From: Methanomassiliicoccales archaeon
GTDB taxonomy: Archaea > Thermoplasmatota > Thermoplasmata > Sysuiplasmatales > Sysuiplasmataceae
DNA: 7,234 nt
Assembly (NCBI GenBank): GCA_027365715.1
Contig: DAHXLZ010000055.1
Location: 1-7,234, forward strand
Direction: 5' to 3'
Under the pieces are notes generated by a model. That model was not told the origin of the DNA. It saw only the letters and a program-made list of their open reading frames with translations, and did not search any database. Shown here piece after piece: positions 5,830 through 7,234 of this stretch (position 1 is the first letter of the stretch; every line of letters begins with the position of its first letter). The translations under genes and the position numbers were made by a program.

Positions 5830-5862
5830 AAAATCCATGTCACAGACAAAAGTGAATGCAGC

Positions 5863-6867
5863 ATGGAAACACGCAAGGTTCAATTTACTGGCAATTCCAC
5901 CTTTACCATCTCACTGCCGCGCGACTGGATTGAGAAAATGGGCATCAGGAAGGGAGACACGCTGGGAATAATGCGGGATAAGAGAGGTCTGATAACTGTC
6001 TCTCCGGCCACCGATCTCAGGGCTGAAGACAGGGTCAAGACGATAGACGTACTGAAAGAACCTCCCGCACACATTGAGCGCATGCTCATAGGTGCATACA
6101 TCATGGGCTTCGACACGATAGTGGTCAGGTTCAGGGACAGGCTGGATAATGTGGTCAGGGAGAGGATAAGGCAGTTCACAAGGATAGTGACGGGCGTGGA
6201 GATAATCGAGGAAACGGCGAACACAATAGTCATAAAGGATCTCACTGATCCGGCAGAACTTTCCCAGGAAAAAGGTGTCAGGAGACTCCATCTGATCGTT
6301 CCTTCGATGCATTCAGACGTCATGATTTCCCTGCAGAAAAAAGATCAGAGCCTCGCGGAAGATGTCATAAACAGAGACTCTGACGCGGATAGAATATACT
6401 GGTTGATCATGAAAGAGCACAACGTTCTGGCAAAAAATTTCATGATGGCAGAAAAGCTGCAGATGAGTCCAGAAGAGAGTTCATCATATTTTCAGATGGC
6501 GCGGTATCTTGAGAGAATAGGAGATCACGCAGTACAGATAGCCAGATCGGTTATACTGCTCAAAGATTACAGCGTGCCGAAAGACATCATGGCGCATCTT
6601 AAATCGGCACATGAACACGCGATCAGAATGATGGACGATGCTGTGGGCGCATTCTTCAAAAGGGGTGTATCTGAAGCCAATCAGGTTATAGACCGGAGGG
6701 ACAGCCTCAATAACTCGCTTGGAGTCATTTCCGCGGACATACGGAAGGTAAGGTCAGACGAGGCCGTACACCTTGCACTGATTGAGGAATCAATCCGAAG
6801 GGTAGCATATTATGCCACGGATATTTCTGAGATTACGATCAATTACTGCATGCTTGCTGACCAGTGA
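5863..6867 (+). CDS. phoU: AbrB-PhoU fusion, phosphate uptake regulator
   Basis: This 334-residue cytoplasmic protein starts with an AbrB/SpoVT-like swapped-hairpin domain (residues 1 to about 48), with the typical RKVQFTGNSTFTISLPRDW and GIRKGD segments. This fold binds DNA as a dimer. A middle region (about 60-150) leads into two PhoU-type helical repeats, at about 155-235 and 245-330. MARYLERIGDHAVQIAR (212-228) carries the acidic metal-binding pattern of PhoU with Glu 217 and Asp 221. The second repeat has RRVAYYATDISEI (312-324), with Arg 312 and Arg 313 where an acidic pair is often found, so metal binding may be weaker there. The architecture is known in archaea, where it is annotated as a phosphate uptake regulator; its targets are not established by this sequence. 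No phosphate transporter gene is adjacent within the window. The ATG at 5863 fits the TATA element 37 bp upstream. Confidence 0.93.
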   Translation: METRKVQFTGNSTFTISLPRDWIEKMGIRKGDTLGIMRDKRGLITVSPATDLRAEDRVKTIDVLKEPPAHIERMLIGAYIMGFDTIVVRFRDRLDNVVRERIRQFTRIVTGVEIIEETANTIVIKDLTDPAELSQEKGVRRLHLIVPSMHSDVMISLQKKDQSLAEDVINRDSDADRIYWLIMKEHNVLAKNFMMAEKLQMSPEESSSYFQMARYLERIGDHAVQIARSVILLKDYSVPKDIMAHLKSAHEHAIRMMDDAVGAFFKRGVSEANQVIDRRDSLNNSLGVISADIRKVRSDEAVHLALIEESIRRVAYYATDISEITINYCMLADQ

Positions 6868-7234
6868 ACTGAAAAGTACAGATCCATGAGTGGTCCGTCC
6901 CGGGCGTCCGGTATCTTCCTTCAGAGGACTGTTCTCCATACGATCACGATCGGCGCAACACGAAGTCGGCCGCCTGCCGGTTGCAACTCAGGAATATGCA
7001 CAGGCCCGAGCCTTTCACGCATTCAGTTCGCAGGCGGATGCTCAGAATGCAACGTACCTGCCTGACATGAGTACTCTTGGGCGTTAGCAACCGAATGCTG
7101 TTCCGTTCTCTCTTTCCGGGCACCACACTGTTACTGTCCGGGAATCTGTCCTGGATGCTTCGCATGGGAAAGAGATTTGGCACATTACCCGGTCTGCTTT
7201 CCGGTTTGTGCCATCGCGCGTTCAGTCGTCAATC
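6868..7234. other. Gene-free right end of the window
   Basis: I see no supportable gene here. Open frames at 6890-7087 (plus) and 6944-7183 (minus) encode short, basic, low-hydrophobicity products with no ribosome-binding site and no recognisable domain. No T-run terminator follows the regulator gene and no TATA element stands out. The only clear structure is the inverted repeat at 7178-7213. Confidence 0.55.
7178..7213. repeat. Long imperfect hairpin near the right edge
   Basis: TGGCACA (7178-7184) pairs perfectly with TGTGCCA (7207-7213). Inside these arms, CCGG (7189-7192) pairs with CCGG (7201-7204) around an 8-nt loop, with a small internal bulge between the two stems. It could be a terminator or processing signal for a gene entering from the right, an operator, or part of an RNA gene; the sequence does not decide. 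Confidence 0.4.

Larger units (their letters stand above)
5503..5862. other. Gene-free stretch upstream of the PhoU-like regulator
   Basis: No convincing gene lies here. A 69-codon open frame at 5646-5855 runs through the promoter and lacks a ribosome-binding site. The first 110 bp contain pyrimidine-rich tracts, around 5509-5538 and 5581-5606, which could terminate the HAD transcript. TCCGG recurs three times exactly 14 bp apart (CCGG at 5539, 5553 and 5567). A long palindrome lies at 5633-5653, an inverted repeat at 5791-5806 and a TATA element at 5823-5829. Confidence 0.6.

Noticed and set aside
5646..5855. Cys-containing 69-residue open frame before the PhoU-like gene
   Set aside because: It crosses the operator-like repeat and the TATA element, and has no ribosome-binding site.
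7082..7130. Possible tRNA end (sequence reaching CACCA)
   Set aside because: No T-arm GTTCRA motif, no anticodon arm and no matching acceptor stem could be found upstream.
6944..7183. Minus-strand 79-residue open frame at the right end
   Set aside because: No domain, no ribosome-binding site, and its start falls inside the hairpin arm at 7178-7184; nothing distinguishes it from chance.

Overview
The window looks archaeal, most likely from the Thermoplasmata or a relative. This assignment is inference. It rests on AT-rich archaeal-type TATA elements upstream of two genes, one apparently leaderless start, strong Shine-Dalgarno motifs in front of TTG starts, and a PhoU-type protein with an AbrB-like N-terminal domain, an architecture known from archaea. 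Base composition looks roughly balanced, and AT-rich stretches stand out at the gene starts. I see no tRNA, rRNA, CRISPR array, insertion sequence or transposase.

Layout. Positions 1-2677 carry a minus-strand operon for an energy-coupling-factor (ECF) type ABC importer: a YkoE-like membrane S component, then one polypeptide holding both ATPase domains, then the start of a T component (EcfT/CbiQ-like) that runs off the left edge. The T gene overlaps the ATPase gene by one base. Upstream of this operon is a leader of about 240 nt with several potential stems. A compact divergent promoter region (about 2944-2996) separates it from a plus-strand gene of the alkaline phosphatase / type I phosphodiesterase superfamily (2996-4273).

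After that gene comes a roughly 450-bp stretch. Its first part (4274-4453) has three T5 runs and a pair of mutually exclusive stems; its second part may hold a small unrecognised gene (4454-4729). A HAD-superfamily hydrolase follows (4726-5502). A 360-bp gene-free stretch with a long palindrome leads to the promoter of the AbrB-PhoU regulator (5863-6867). The last 367 bp hold no gene I can support, only a long hairpin near the right edge.

How the parts fit. The S, A-A and T proteins should form one vitamin or metal importer: the S protein binds the substrate, the fused ATPase provides both nucleotide sites, and T couples them. The substrate cannot be read from the sequence. The YkoE resemblance makes thiamine or its pyrimidine precursor (HMP) one possibility, but no TPP riboswitch motif is visible. 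The phosphodiesterase, HAD phosphatase and PhoU-like regulator all touch phosphate chemistry. They have separate promoters or wide gaps, so a shared pathway is only a guess. The best candidate for something undescribed is the structured leader of the importer operon; nothing here is an obvious new defence or mobile system.
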